A stretch of DNA of 64,000 nucleotides from Lachancea thermotolerans CBS 6340 (taxonomy: Eukaryota > Ascomycota > Saccharomycetes > Saccharomycetales > Saccharomycetaceae): assembly GCF_000142805.1 (NCBI RefSeq), contig NC_013081.1, positions 1,426,001 to 1,490,000 of the forward strand, in the 5' to 3' direction. The notes under the pieces are model-generated. The model searched no databases. It had not been told where the DNA came from and saw only the letters and a program-made list of their open reading frames with translations. The translations under genes were made by a program, and so were the position numbers. Shown piece by piece: positions 52,547 to 62,383 of the stretch. Position 1 is the first letter of the stretch. Every line of letters begins with the position of its first letter.

Positions 52547-54610
52547 ATGTTGAGGCGCTGCAGTATTTCATTGACATGTGCTCTATGGCTCATCGGGGCA
52601 CAGGCCAAATTGACTGAGAGACGAACAAAATGGGATGAGATTGCGACGTCAGCCTGCTCACATGAGCTTGCAACATACCCATGGAAAAGCAGTGAGGGGA
52701 GACATGATGTGCTCTGCAAGTACGACATAGCGCTGGGGTCTTGGGTGCTCTGCTCCACTGAATACTATATTACAGAAGCAAATGGGCGCGATAAAAATAT
52801 GGTGTTCCAGTGGATTGAATCATTGTGTGCAGCAAAGTGGGATTCAGACAATCCTGTGAATTTGGATGCAGTGCTGTCAGCGGCGGAGAGCAACGTAGGC
52901 ATGATGCCTAATAAGGGACAGAAAATTGACCATATTGTGCGAGCCAACGAGGATAACATAAAGTTATGGGTAATTGCACTTTTCGGACCTGTTGACAACC
53001 TTGACAAGAGCACGCTTTTCGCAGTGTTGATAAATGGCTATTGGCTCGCAGTGTTATTGACCGCCGCAATTTCGAAATTTTTTAGGGCTCTATTTCGCAG
53101 CACACAACCTCGCAAATCGGGTATTGCGTGGATCAAAGGACATATCACTCTTCCCCCCTTAGTTCAAAGACATGCTGCTCACTTTGGCCGCAGTGTATTT
53201 GTTGGGCTCATTCCTACTCGACTGGAAACATTGGTAATAGCTGGTTACATTTGCCTCCATGTGACGGTTATGTGCGTTGAATACCATTTTGACCCTCTTT
53301 CTTTGGTCTCCAGTCTGAAAATCCAGCATTTATTGTTTACTGCAGATCGTGCAGGTATATTAGCTTTCGCGCATTTGCCATTCCTTGTGCTCTCAGGCGG
53401 ACGAAACCAGTTGATAACCAAAATAACAGGCATCAAATTGAAGACTATGATTGGGTTTCATAAATGGGCTGGGAGGTTTATGTTTGTTGACGTGTTAATT
53501 CATGCTCTTGGGTACTACCTGCACTCTTTAGAGGAGCACTACCTCAAATACGCGTGGGACAGCCCGGTATGGCAATCCGGAAGGGCTGGAGTTTGCGCCT
53601 GTGGCATTTTGATCTTCTTTTCATTTTACTTCTTTAGGCGTCGCTTCTACGAATTGTTCCTGTTTCTGCACTATTTGATGGCAGTAATATTTATTTATGA
53701 GTGTTGGAGGCACTGTGGTAATGTTGGGTGGATGGAGTGGATCTATGTTTCTATTGGCATATGGGTCCTTGAATTTGTTTTACGAGCTCGCCGAATTATA
53801 AAGTTCGGATTTCCTCGTGCTACAATTGAACTCTCTGGTGACGAGTTCATTAAAATAACCGTTCCCAAACTGAATAGTGAGTGGCAAAGCAAGCCAGGAC
53901 AATATGTCTATTTGTATTTCCTCAGAGCTACGATTTTTTGGCAGTCGCATCCTTTCAGTATTTTACACACCACTTCCGATCCCTCCAGCCAAAACTTGAC
54001 CTTTGTCATTACAGCCAAAAATGGTGTAACAAAAAAGCTTCGAGACATGGTGAAAGATGCAGGGACTGAAACTATCCGTATAGCTCTAGAAGGTCCATTT
54101 GGAAGCAGCTTGCCCCTTTGGGATTACGATAGCGTTTTGTTACTTGGTGGTGGAACGGGGATAGCCAGCATGATATCGGCCTCTATGCTCTCTCTACAAG
54201 TAGATAAGACCAGGAAGCCTATTTGGAAAGTTGTCTGGTCTTTGAAATCAAAGGATCTACTGACCCTTTATGGGCGGGAAATCTCAGAATTGATTGAGAA
54301 AGGAATTGATGTCCAAGTTTTTTTGACATCTCAAACTAAAGAAGTCAGCTTCACCGAGATTGAAATGACTGAACAATCAAAAACAAATGACAAATTATTA
54401 CTAAATGATTATAGGATTCCAGTTGCAGGCTACAAAAGGCCTGATATCAATAGTATGATAGAAGAGTTCATGAGGCTTGATGGCTCGTTACTTGTTATCG
54501 GTTGTGGCCCCCCTGCATTTGTAGACAGCATAAGAAGTTTGACCTGTGAAAAAATAATTGAGAACCCGCTGAAGGTTGTTGATTATAAAGAAGATTATCA
54601 AACATGGTAG
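52547..54610 (+). CDS. Ferric/cupric reductase, FRE5-like
   Basis: The 687-residue protein (Fre5 has 694) has a signal peptide, a cysteine-containing lumenal/extracellular N-domain, and about seven membrane segments (residues about 160-435) with paired heme histidines (for example IGFHKWAGRFMFVDVLIHALGYY and ELFLFLHYLMAV as separate helices). The FAD motif is HPFSI, then GPFGSS, the NADPH motif LLGGGTGIASM and the C-terminal VIGCGPP. It reduces extracellular or siderophore-bound iron using cytosolic NADPH. Position beside a divergent FIT3-like gene and an Aft-type site match FRE5; true one-to-one orthology within this expanded family needs a tree. Confidence 0.88.
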   Translation: MLRRCSISLTCALWLIGAQAKLTERRTKWDEIATSACSHELATYPWKSSEGRHDVLCKYDIALGSWVLCSTEYYITEANGRDKNMVFQWIESLCAAKWDSDNPVNLDAVLSAAESNVGMMPNKGQKIDHIVRANEDNIKLWVIALFGPVDNLDKSTLFAVLINGYWLAVLLTAAISKFFRALFRSTQPRKSGIAWIKGHITLPPLVQRHAAHFGRSVFVGLIPTRLETLVIAGYICLHVTVMCVEYHFDPLSLVSSLKIQHLLFTADRAGILAFAHLPFLVLSGGRNQLITKITGIKLKTMIGFHKWAGRFMFVDVLIHALGYYLHSLEEHYLKYAWDSPVWQSGRAGVCACGILIFFSFYFFRRRFYELFLFLHYLMAVIFIYECWRHCGNVGWMEWIYVSIGIWVLEFVLRARRIIKFGFPRATIELSGDEFIKITVPKLNSEWQSKPGQYVYLYFLRATIFWQSHPFSILHTTSDPSSQNLTFVITAKNGVTKKLRDMVKDAGTETIRIALEGPFGSSLPLWDYDSVLLLGGGTGIASMISASMLSLQVDKTRKPIWKVVWSLKSKDLLTLYGREISELIEKGIDVQVFLTSQTKEVSFTEIEMTEQSKTNDKLLLNDYRIPVAGYKRPDINSMIEEFMRLDGSLLVIGCGPPAFVDSIRSLTCEKIIENPLKVVDYKEDYQTW

Positions 54611-54860
54611 ACGCCTGGCAAACTGTTACTGTTGGAATTCGTGGGTTCGATGGCTTGATCCAAAGACACCGAATGAATAGAATAAAAATATTTACAACAG
54701 TATTTCAGTCTACCTGATGTTGCATGGTTACATAAAAAGTCTGGAAGTACCTAGCCTTCCACCTGTCTCTATTCTCTAGAACTTCCTTTGTTGAACTATA
54801 TCAAAATTCGTCTTTTTTCAAAGTGGATATCAATATTGAAAGTTCAGAATATTAAAAAAT

Positions 54861-54930
54861 GCGCAAGCCCGGAATCGAACCGGGGGCCCATCGATGGCAA
54901 CGATGGATTTTACCACTAAACCACTTGCGC
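54861..54930 (-). tRNA. tRNA-Gly (anticodon GCC)
   Basis: On the reverse strand it starts GCGCAAGTGGTTTAGTGGTA, has the anticodon loop TTGCCAT and B box GGTTCGAATCC, and ends with the matching CTTGCGC acceptor arm. There is no intron. It corresponds to the common yeast tRNA-Gly(GCC). Confidence 0.97.
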
Positions 54931-56845
54931 CTCAACGAACAAGAGGAAATCGCTGTCGGCAATACATATATGAAGAATTTGAGTCAGTTATTAGAGTGAT
55001 TTCAGCCAAGTGATTCATGAATAGCTGAGAGGGTCGATGAGCATCATAAGATAAACTTTGCAACTTGGAATAAAGCAGATCATGGGAAATTAATGAACGC
55101 TTAGCCAAGATACTGAATAAGCAAATACACTCCGAGATGTTCTCAAGGCCATCGCTGAGTCAAAGCTTTCCACAAATGAAAACAGAAAGTGAACAATGAG
55201 GGATGGCATTCAAAAATCGCTAGTAGTATAAACTAACACGCACCGACTAGCTAATATTGAGAAGTTTGAGCTTGACTAGAATTAATTACATAATTTGATT
55301 ACCATTGTGCGAGTTATGTAGCAACGATGAGGTGAACAGATGTGCATTCTGAAACCCACAAAAAAACTGATGAAGATTGACAATAAGCATATAGGAGATC
55401 GCCAGAAGTGAAAGTTATATATACGGCTTTTCACTTCACTTGATGCTAACTGACTTTCTTTTATCTTAGGCCTGGGTGATGATCATAGCCGCCTTTGTAT
55501 TTATTATACGTGAGCAAAATATTTTGTAGCATTCTATCAGTGGAAATCAAGGAAATATGAGGCCCTGTCGGCCATTCTGTGACTGTAATGAAGAATATCA
55601 ATATTGCGCAAACCACAATGGCTGTTTTTAACTAACTGCGAAACTACCAAACAGAGACGGAAGGAGGTTTAGCGCTTTTTTATACGTAGAGAAGCGGGGC
55701 GGCTCTGTTTTGTCACGAACACCTAAATTGTTATTAGATTTAAGATAGCCGCTCCATAACAACTAGCTACAAAGCCCGAAACGGAAGGACATAAGAGAAG
55801 GAGGGAATTTATCCGGTTTCTTACACCACACCGGATGGATAAGTCCATGGGACAGCTGAAATTTGTAAAGGTTTTGTGAACAAGGATTTTATTTGTGAGT
55901 TAATCGCAAGTTATAGCTCGGCTTCACATTACCATAACTCCCCAGGCTAACTGAATATCTTTATAGACCAAAATACAATTAGGTTTGAATAATTTTCAAA
56001 TTAAAGCGTCTTTTTGTCAGTCGACAAGCAAGTGTCTAGTAAATTGATTTAATTTTCTTGAGAAATTCTCTTCCCGGAGGTGGGTTACAGTGTCAGGCAT
56101 TCGAAGCTGAAGCGCTATATTATCTCAATTGTACTGTCGATGTACCACCTTTTTCTTGCTCACAAGTTTCTTTCTGGTGGACTCGCAACAAAAATGTCTA
56201 CTATAAAACTCTACCTTGTATTCACTAGTGCTAAGTTACGAATCATCACATTCGAAAAGTTCTCTAGGTCAGAAGTCTAATGGAATATTACTTCGCCTGC
56301 GTTACTCATTTGAATGGACTAAATTCATCCAGGCAACAACAGTTATATGTTTTTGGGTATATCAAAAAACCGCGTGCTGCTTTATGCGCAAGCCACAGTC
56401 CTCATTGCTCCCCGAGTTTAGTTTGCAATCAATAATTAATGGTCTCAATTGAACGCCAACTTAAATAAGGGGAGCGAAGCAGGCCGCTCCCACTGTTTTT
56501 GAAAGAGTCTCTCCTGGAACTTCATGGAAAGGTGTGAACAAGTTAGTGCGTTGAAAAAATAACATTGTTCTTCAAGGGAAGAGTAGTGAGGCCGCCCGAG
56601 ACTCATTGGCAGTGTATGTCATTTTTCACCATCTCACGTGAACAAAATAATTGAAGTCTTCAAAGATCTTCGCTTTCTATCACCTCAAACTATCAAGGCT
56701 TTTACTCCACTATGCCACATATATCTCTCAATGTTGTGGCTTTGTATCTATATTATAAGACAATGGGATTGAAGGAATTTTTAAAGTACATATTAAATGG
56801 ATAATGAATCTATCAATTGAGTCCAAGTAAAGCGTCAATGAGCGC
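54931..56845. other. 1.9 kb intergenic region after tRNA-Gly, no recognised gene
   Basis: Visible items are an imperfect inverted repeat at 55405-55437 (GAAGTGAAAG / CTTTTCACTTC), a 24-codon cysteine-rich ORF at 55557-55631, an E-box TCACGTGA at 56634-56641, and a short upstream ORF (56838-56858) overlapping the start of the next gene. No LTR or other mobile element is recognised although tRNA flanks often hold them. Confidence 0.4.
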
Positions 56846-58570
56846 ATGTCAGTTTTAGGCCAAAACCCGAACGAACGCAAAAATGTCCCACCTTCCTACT
56901 CCTCTATCTCTAGGGAAGAACAGATGTTCTCATTAACTGAAAGACCGTCATGGAGTGAGAGACATAAAGTGCTTTTGATTGAGACTGCGCTGTTCACCAA
57001 CGTCTTCTTGTCTGGATTAGACAGCACTATCAGTGCATCAACGTACCAACTGATCGGCAATGAATTTGGAGACGTAAAGCTTTCCAGTTGGATTACAACT
57101 GCTTACTTGATTACGTGTACTTCATTCCAACCGCTTTATGGATCCTTTTCGGATACACTAGGACGAAGGCATTGCCTGTTTTTCGCAAATACAATATTTG
57201 CGCTTGGCTGCTTTGGATGTGGAACAACCACTACAATATATTCCCTGATTTTAATGCGAGCACTAACGGGAATAGGGGGCGGAGGTCTTATCACTCTATC
57301 AACTATCATCAATTCTGACATAATACCAGCCAAGAAGCGTGGTATCTATCAAGCATTTCAAAACGTTTTACTTGGAACTGGGGCAGTGGTTGGGGCATCA
57401 TGCGGTGGGCTAATTGCTACAACTATGGGCTGGCGTTGGTGCTTCCTTTTACAGGTTCCAATCTCAGTGGGAGGAACATTGGTGGCATTTTTCTTTGTAC
57501 ATGACCAACGCCCAGATATTAATGGCGGCGTCTCGGCTGTTCGAACTACGGGTTGGGAAAAGTTGGAAAAGATTGACTTCTCTGGTGCACTTTTACTAGT
57601 ATTGGGCTTGGCTTGCCAGTTATTCTTTTTGACACTAAACTCCACATCGAAGAGTTCGGAAAGTTATTGGTATAGTCCACAATCCATTGTTCTCACACTA
57701 TCGACAGGTGTCTCTTTGATCCTTTTTGCATATGTCGAACATACGACGAAGGCCAATCCAATAATACCTCATGATTTGCTAAGGCAAGCACACGGCGCAA
57801 CAGTCCTAATAATATCTGTACTGGTTGGGTTTGTTGCTTACGCTTATATTTTCACGCTTCCGCTGTATTTCCAAGTTGTTATTGGGGATACAGCGGCAAA
57901 AGCAGGGCTTCGGTTGACGGTCCCGTCATTTTGTACACCCATAGGTGGTTTGATAACGGGTTTGTCAATGAAAAATCCTAATCATTTACCAGTGCTCTTG
58001 ATTTCAGGCATAACGTGTATGCTTTTGGGTAATTTATGTTTTCTTTTCATTAAACCCTGGACCCCTTACTGGCAGACATCTTTGCTTTTAGTTCCTGCAA
58101 ATGTTGGTCAAGGTATCACCTTTCCTTCCACTCTGTTCACTTTTCTCTTTGCTTTTCCGCCTTACAAGCAGGCCACCGCCACATCCACGCTATATCTCTT
58201 CAGAAGTGTAGGGTGTGTTTGGGGTGTTGCTGGTACTTCAAGCTTAATCCAGTATGCGGTCCGTAACCAGGCAAAAAAGAGTTTGAATGGGCTCCTCACT
58301 GAGAAAGAAATCAGAAAACTATTGTTGCAGCTCAGTCACACAACGTCACAGATAAAAAAATTACCACCTGATGTACGCTCGGCTGTCATAAGCAGTTATG
58401 ACAATGCAATTAGGCAAGCATATTTTCTTTCTGTTTTTCTCTGCACGATTGCGATTCTTCTATCTTTTCTCAAAAGAGTCTTTAAGAAACGAGACGAACA
58501 CGAAGGTCAAGATTCAAACGAAACAGAAAATATGCATATTAGAAGAGAGTCATTTACTTCTTTAATATGA
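56846..58570 (+). CDS. 14-TM MFS transporter, VBA1/VBA2 type
   Basis: The 574-residue protein has the DHA2 layout with about 14 membrane segments: NVFLSGLDSTISASTYQLI, motif A GSFSDTLGRR, MRALTGIGGGGLITL, motif C near GTGAVVGASCGGLI and MGWRWCFLLQVP. Sequence feel is closest to the vacuolar basic amino acid transporters Vba1/Vba2 of S. cerevisiae, but drug:H+ antiporters of the same family are possible. The start at 56846 overlaps a six-codon upstream ORF beginning at 56838. It converges with an unrecognised gene over 303 bp. Confidence 0.82.
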   Translation: MSVLGQNPNERKNVPPSYSSISREEQMFSLTERPSWSERHKVLLIETALFTNVFLSGLDSTISASTYQLIGNEFGDVKLSSWITTAYLITCTSFQPLYGSFSDTLGRRHCLFFANTIFALGCFGCGTTTTIYSLILMRALTGIGGGGLITLSTIINSDIIPAKKRGIYQAFQNVLLGTGAVVGASCGGLIATTMGWRWCFLLQVPISVGGTLVAFFFVHDQRPDINGGVSAVRTTGWEKLEKIDFSGALLLVLGLACQLFFLTLNSTSKSSESYWYSPQSIVLTLSTGVSLILFAYVEHTTKANPIIPHDLLRQAHGATVLIISVLVGFVAYAYIFTLPLYFQVVIGDTAAKAGLRLTVPSFCTPIGGLITGLSMKNPNHLPVLLISGITCMLLGNLCFLFIKPWTPYWQTSLLLVPANVGQGITFPSTLFTFLFAFPPYKQATATSTLYLFRSVGCVWGVAGTSSLIQYAVRNQAKKSLNGLLTEKEIRKLLLQLSHTTSQIKKLPPDVRSAVISSYDNAIRQAYFLSVFLCTIAILLSFLKRVFKKRDEHEGQDSNETENMHIRRESFTSLI

Positions 58571-58873
58571 ATTCATTGAACTTTATTTCCTAAATCTACT
58601 CGACGCCTAAATACGGTCAAAATATCAAAGGCGCACCACACTTAAGTTAAAGTCCTTCTTTTGTAGTAAAAGGCCCAAAACATCAAATAATTAAGCGTAT
58701 TTCATGACCAGTCAACAATGTCGTTTGTCCCGCGTGCTTTCCAGGAACATCTGCTTTGTTTATGCATGCTGATCGTCGTTACTTATCGCGCCAAAAATTC
58801 TCCCCGAATCTCAGTACCTCGTGAGAAAAAAGGCGTTGGTGGCCAAAAAACATGAGGCCATGCTTGGAATGAT
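58571..58873. other. 0.3 kb convergent intergenic, nothing seen
   Basis: The 3' ends of the VBA-type transporter and the unknown gene face each other here; no element is recognised. Confidence 0.35.
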
Positions 58874-59563
58874 TCACCTTAATAACAAGCCCTGTGGCTT
58901 TTCGTTGAAGTCTTCGCTCTTAGTCAAAAGGAAATGTTGAAGGCGAGACACAAATATGCCGCAGTGCGGCCCGAGGTCCTCTTTTAGTTTGTCAGCAAGA
59001 TCACTCATATCAATCTTTTCAACTTCTTCTAGGTAAATATTTCCCATAACTCTTAGCTGCAAAATTTCCAAACGGTTGCCAGAAACTAGCGTTCTGAGCT
59101 GGGATCCGATGTAATCAAAGCATTCATGCCTATTGACCTTGTTGATCGTATCTCTGCTAATATCCTTAAACTCTAGAATTTCCTCAGTATTTCTTGTGGA
59201 TTCAAGGTTGATTTCGGTAAGCTTGAGATCAAGATCTCTCCTGACTTGTTCTTTCTCCGATATTGGCACCGCGCCCAAGTAATCAAGAAGTATTATTTTT
59301 TCCAGCTCCTTCATTATAAAAGCACTACTAGCTCTGCGGTAACCCATTAAAGTTGCCAAAGATCCATGAAGTTGGCTCATATCAATTGTCTCTGTCTCAT
59401 ATTTCTTGTTGAAAAGCCAATAATACAAGTCGAAAGCGGGTGTGCTGTAGTCAGACCCTAATTCAGATATGAGTTGTAATGATATCCAATCATCGATAAA
59501 GTTTTTGTCAACAAGTTCACGAATAGAGCACGGGAGCTTGAGGAGATGAGGCAGAGCGGCCAT
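58874..59563 (-). CDS. Unrecognised 229-residue helical protein
   Basis: I do not recognise the family. The ORF is clearly coding in style: MAALPHLLKLPCSIRELVDKN start, predicted mostly helical, Leu/Glu/Asp/Lys-rich, no signal peptide, no membrane segment and no cysteine cluster (Cys at 12, about 149 and 204). A segment near the end (YLEEVEKIDMSDLADKLKEDL) has the look of a winged-helix or PCI-like tail, but this is weak. It is divergent from the SSU1-type gene (488 bp between starts). It could be a fast-evolving member of a known complex. Confidence 0.7.
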   Translation of the reverse strand: MAALPHLLKLPCSIRELVDKNFIDDWISLQLISELGSDYSTPAFDLYYWLFNKKYETETIDMSQLHGSLATLMGYRRASSAFIMKELEKIILLDYLGAVPISEKEQVRRDLDLKLTEINLESTRNTEEILEFKDISRDTINKVNRHECFDYIGSQLRTLVSGNRLEILQLRVMGNIYLEEVEKIDMSDLADKLKEDLGPHCGIFVSRLQHFLLTKSEDFNEKPQGLLLR

Positions 59564-60051
59564 AAAAGAGAATATGAGAGGCCTCGGCCTTGTTCAAAAG
59601 CACTTTAGTGTACTGGTTTTGGAGTCTCAATTGATAGTGAGAAATGACTCGGTTTTGGTAAAGGTTTGTTTATGGCGTGAGCACAACTTCTTCAATTCCA
59701 TCATCCCATTGGGAATGTTCATTACAAACACAATAAAGCCTCTAAAATATGGGGCTTGAAAATATGTTTTCTTAGCCGCTCGTTGAGAATGCCTCTATAT
59801 TATTAAGGAGGTCTTTCCCTGCGACGGGGTGACGGGCTTTTATTTCAGAATATTTTTGGTCAGTTTTCACGACGGTGTTAAAATTTCGATTATATTTCCG
59901 ACTACTCAATAAATATATGTAAGCATAAACATGTTTGCCGCCAAGCTTCGCCGTATTAATATGTACTACATAGAACGGATTCAGCTACCGGGGAAAAGAT
60001 TTTTTGGGCTTTCAGTTATTCTTTAATATATTTCCATTGTACCTCGGTAAA
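59564..60051. other. 0.49 kb divergent promoter, unknown gene / SSU1-type gene
   Basis: The region is A/T-rich, with no site I can assign. The frame of the SSU1-type gene is open 48 bases upstream of its ATG, but through a TTG and no ATG. Confidence 0.4.
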
Positions 60052-61371
60052 ATGAAGTCGGTATTCAAGGGTCTCGAGCATCTCCTGGTCGATGAATTCA
60101 GTCCATTTTGGTTTGCGCAAGTCGTTGGGACAGGAATTTGCTCGACAATATTACACTCTTACCAGATGCCATGGTTACTTTGGTGTTCTTATATTATGTT
60201 TAGCATAGCCTCGCTTTTACTGATACTGACGCTTGCTCTTATGCTGACGAACATGACTCGCACCGTGAGAAAGACGGGGCTTAGGCAATACTTTGCCAAA
60301 TATTTCGATGAGCCTGGAAATAATGTTTTTTGGGCATTTTTACCAATGGGATTGGGAACACTGGTAAATTTCCTATCGCAGCTCTGCAACCATGAGCTAA
60401 AAGATTCAAGAAGATCAAGAAGACTTTCAATTGCTGTTTATTCACTGTGGTGCCTTAATACTGTCATCTCTTTTGCAACAGCATGGGGCGTCAAATTTCT
60501 TTTATGGAGAAGCCGTGAAGACAAGGAAGTCTTTAACCAAGACAAGCTTGGCCAAAGAAATAGCGGCGAGGCCTTGAAGCCGCCTCACCTCCTCCCCATT
60601 ATTCCATTGCTCGTCGTGAGCTCAAGCAGTGGGCTGTTTACTATGTCAGCTTCTTTCGCACATTTTGCGGACCGCAAGATCCAGCTTTCGATTTTGATAG
60701 CCACAAGTTTGATTTGGCTTCATGCGATCTTTCTTGCCTTTTTTATTATTTGCTCCTGCGTTTGGGGATTTTACATAAACCGGTTTCCTCCAGGCAAGTT
60801 GGCTTTCACAATGTTTTTGATAATCGGACCTCTAGGCCAAGCGAGCTTCGGAATCTTGCTATTAACGGATAACATCAAACGTTACATTATGCTTTACCTT
60901 CCAATTACACATAAAGAATCTGTTAATGCTCATATTGGGAATTTGATAGCAGCAATGTCTTTCAAAACTCTCGGATTTGCAGCTGGACTTGCATTGATAT
61001 CCTTGGGCATATTTTTCACTGTGATGGCTTTTGCCGCAATCCTTTCTTCAAGCAGAAAAACTCCGCCCGATGAGCGTAAATTCAAAATGGTAACATTTCA
61101 CAAGGGCTGGTGGGCAATGCCGTTTCCTCTAGGTACTATGGCGGTCGCAAACAAAGAATTCAGCAGGCAATATACACCGCAGATAGGGGGCAGAGTATTC
61201 GAGGTGATAGGAATAATTTACGCAGTATTGTGCACTACAGCCGTCGTAACATGCATGATGGGAAGTATCTACATTTTTTGCACAGCTTGGAAAACAACCA
61301 TTCTCGAAGATCAAAAAAACAGGCTTGCCAAGGGAGTTAGCATCAATCGCCCACATGAATTGGATGTTTGA
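60052..61371 (+). CDS. SSU1: Sulfite efflux transporter, SSU1-type (TDT family)
   Basis: From the ATG at 60052 the product has 439 residues (Ssu1 has 458). About ten membrane segments and conserved blocks DEFSPFWFAQVVGTGICS, FWAFLPMGLGTLVNFL, LPIIPLLVVSSSSGLFTMS, FLIIGPLGQASFGILLLTDNIKRY and TFHKGWWAMPFPLGTMA match the S. cerevisiae sulfite pump. It exports sulfite across the plasma membrane and gives sulfite resistance. Paralogues exist in several yeasts, so the exact copy is open. It adds to the sulfur-related genes of this segment. Confidence 0.9.
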   Translation: MKSVFKGLEHLLVDEFSPFWFAQVVGTGICSTILHSYQMPWLLWCSYIMFSIASLLLILTLALMLTNMTRTVRKTGLRQYFAKYFDEPGNNVFWAFLPMGLGTLVNFLSQLCNHELKDSRRSRRLSIAVYSLWCLNTVISFATAWGVKFLLWRSREDKEVFNQDKLGQRNSGEALKPPHLLPIIPLLVVSSSSGLFTMSASFAHFADRKIQLSILIATSLIWLHAIFLAFFIICSCVWGFYINRFPPGKLAFTMFLIIGPLGQASFGILLLTDNIKRYIMLYLPITHKESVNAHIGNLIAAMSFKTLGFAAGLALISLGIFFTVMAFAAILSSSRKTPPDERKFKMVTFHKGWWAMPFPLGTMAVANKEFSRQYTPQIGGRVFEVIGIIYAVLCTTAVVTCMMGSIYIFCTAWKTTILEDQKNRLAKGVSINRPHELDV

Positions 61372-62383
61372 CGATTGCCTTGCTCGAAATACATTACATG
61401 TTTATGTTACTAGAGAAGAAAGCCTTTCTAAAGCGCGTTGCAATGCTCGCTTTAACACTTTATATTTGGCATCCGATATATAAGAGCTGGAATGAAAATC
61501 CTTTGAAATGAGAAACTAAGTACTGGTGAGCTTTGAAGTTATTTTTCAGATGACCGACTTTCTGTATGATCCCAGGAGTTTAACTTATTTACAATGGACG
61601 TTAGGGGGCCATACTAGACTCTAATCCTCAAATGGTAATTTTTAAAGACAATGTTTAAGTCTTGTACAGTAATAATCGAAAACAAAGAGGCCTTGCTTTG
61701 GCGTTAGATATTAAGTTGAGGTTAGATATATAGAAAGCTAAATCCGTAATTGAATTTGGCGCTCTGGGAAAATGCACCATCTTATTTATCTAATAGTTTC
61801 CGCGGAAACCTTAATTTCCCTTCCCAATCCTATCAGCATCAGCCTCAATTGGCTCTTGTTTAATTCATACAAGGCGCTTGCTCCATTTTACGCACTACGA
61901 GATATTTATGCAGGACTAACACACATTATGGCTTGGCACGGCCTTAAAAGGCCCAAATACACCGGCAACTTCGCTATTAGAGAGATTTCTTGTCCATTGA
62001 GAAAGAGAATAACTTTTGTTTCCCCGTTTACTTGTGTGATATAGCATTTTGATAGCACCATTTTGCTTCTGCAAAAACCCCAAATTCTGTAGTGGTGTGG
62101 TTTCAGTAAAATACATATAAAACATCTGAGAGACCCCCCCCCCCCCCCTGGGACTTGATGTCGCATTTTCGGTAAAAAAAGTTGATCAAAAATTCCTATA
62201 ATTGAACTTGAGTTCTTATGATTTAACATGCCCAAAACGGAGCTTTGGTTGTGCATTTGATTGTATCACTCCTTAATGCTCATAGGTCAAACACTAAAAA
62301 TATCGATTGCGCCGACAAGATTGGCACAAAAACTTATGAACTAACAGTTATAAATGTGTATTAACGAGCGCACTTGCAAGATT
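61372..62383. other. 1 kb convergent intergenic with a 15-C run
   Basis: The 3' regions of the SSU1-type gene and GTT1 meet here. A homopolymer of 15 C lies at 62134-62148. Frames at 61772-62044 and 61906-62256 overlap on opposite strands and are not recognised. Confidence 0.45.

Noticed and set aside
54630-54720. TGTTGGAATTC resembling the start of a Ty-type LTR near tRNA-Gly
   Set aside because: The match ends after about nine bases, and no opposite end, target-site duplication or internal part is seen.
55405-55437. Inverted repeat GAAGTGAAAG / CTTTTCACTTC
   Set aside because: It is an imperfect short hairpin in A/T-rich spacer with no gene end nearby to make it a terminator.
60004-61371. 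455-residue version of the SSU1-type protein
   Set aside because: The extra 16 codons start with TTG; the first ATG is at 60052 and the conserved region begins after it.
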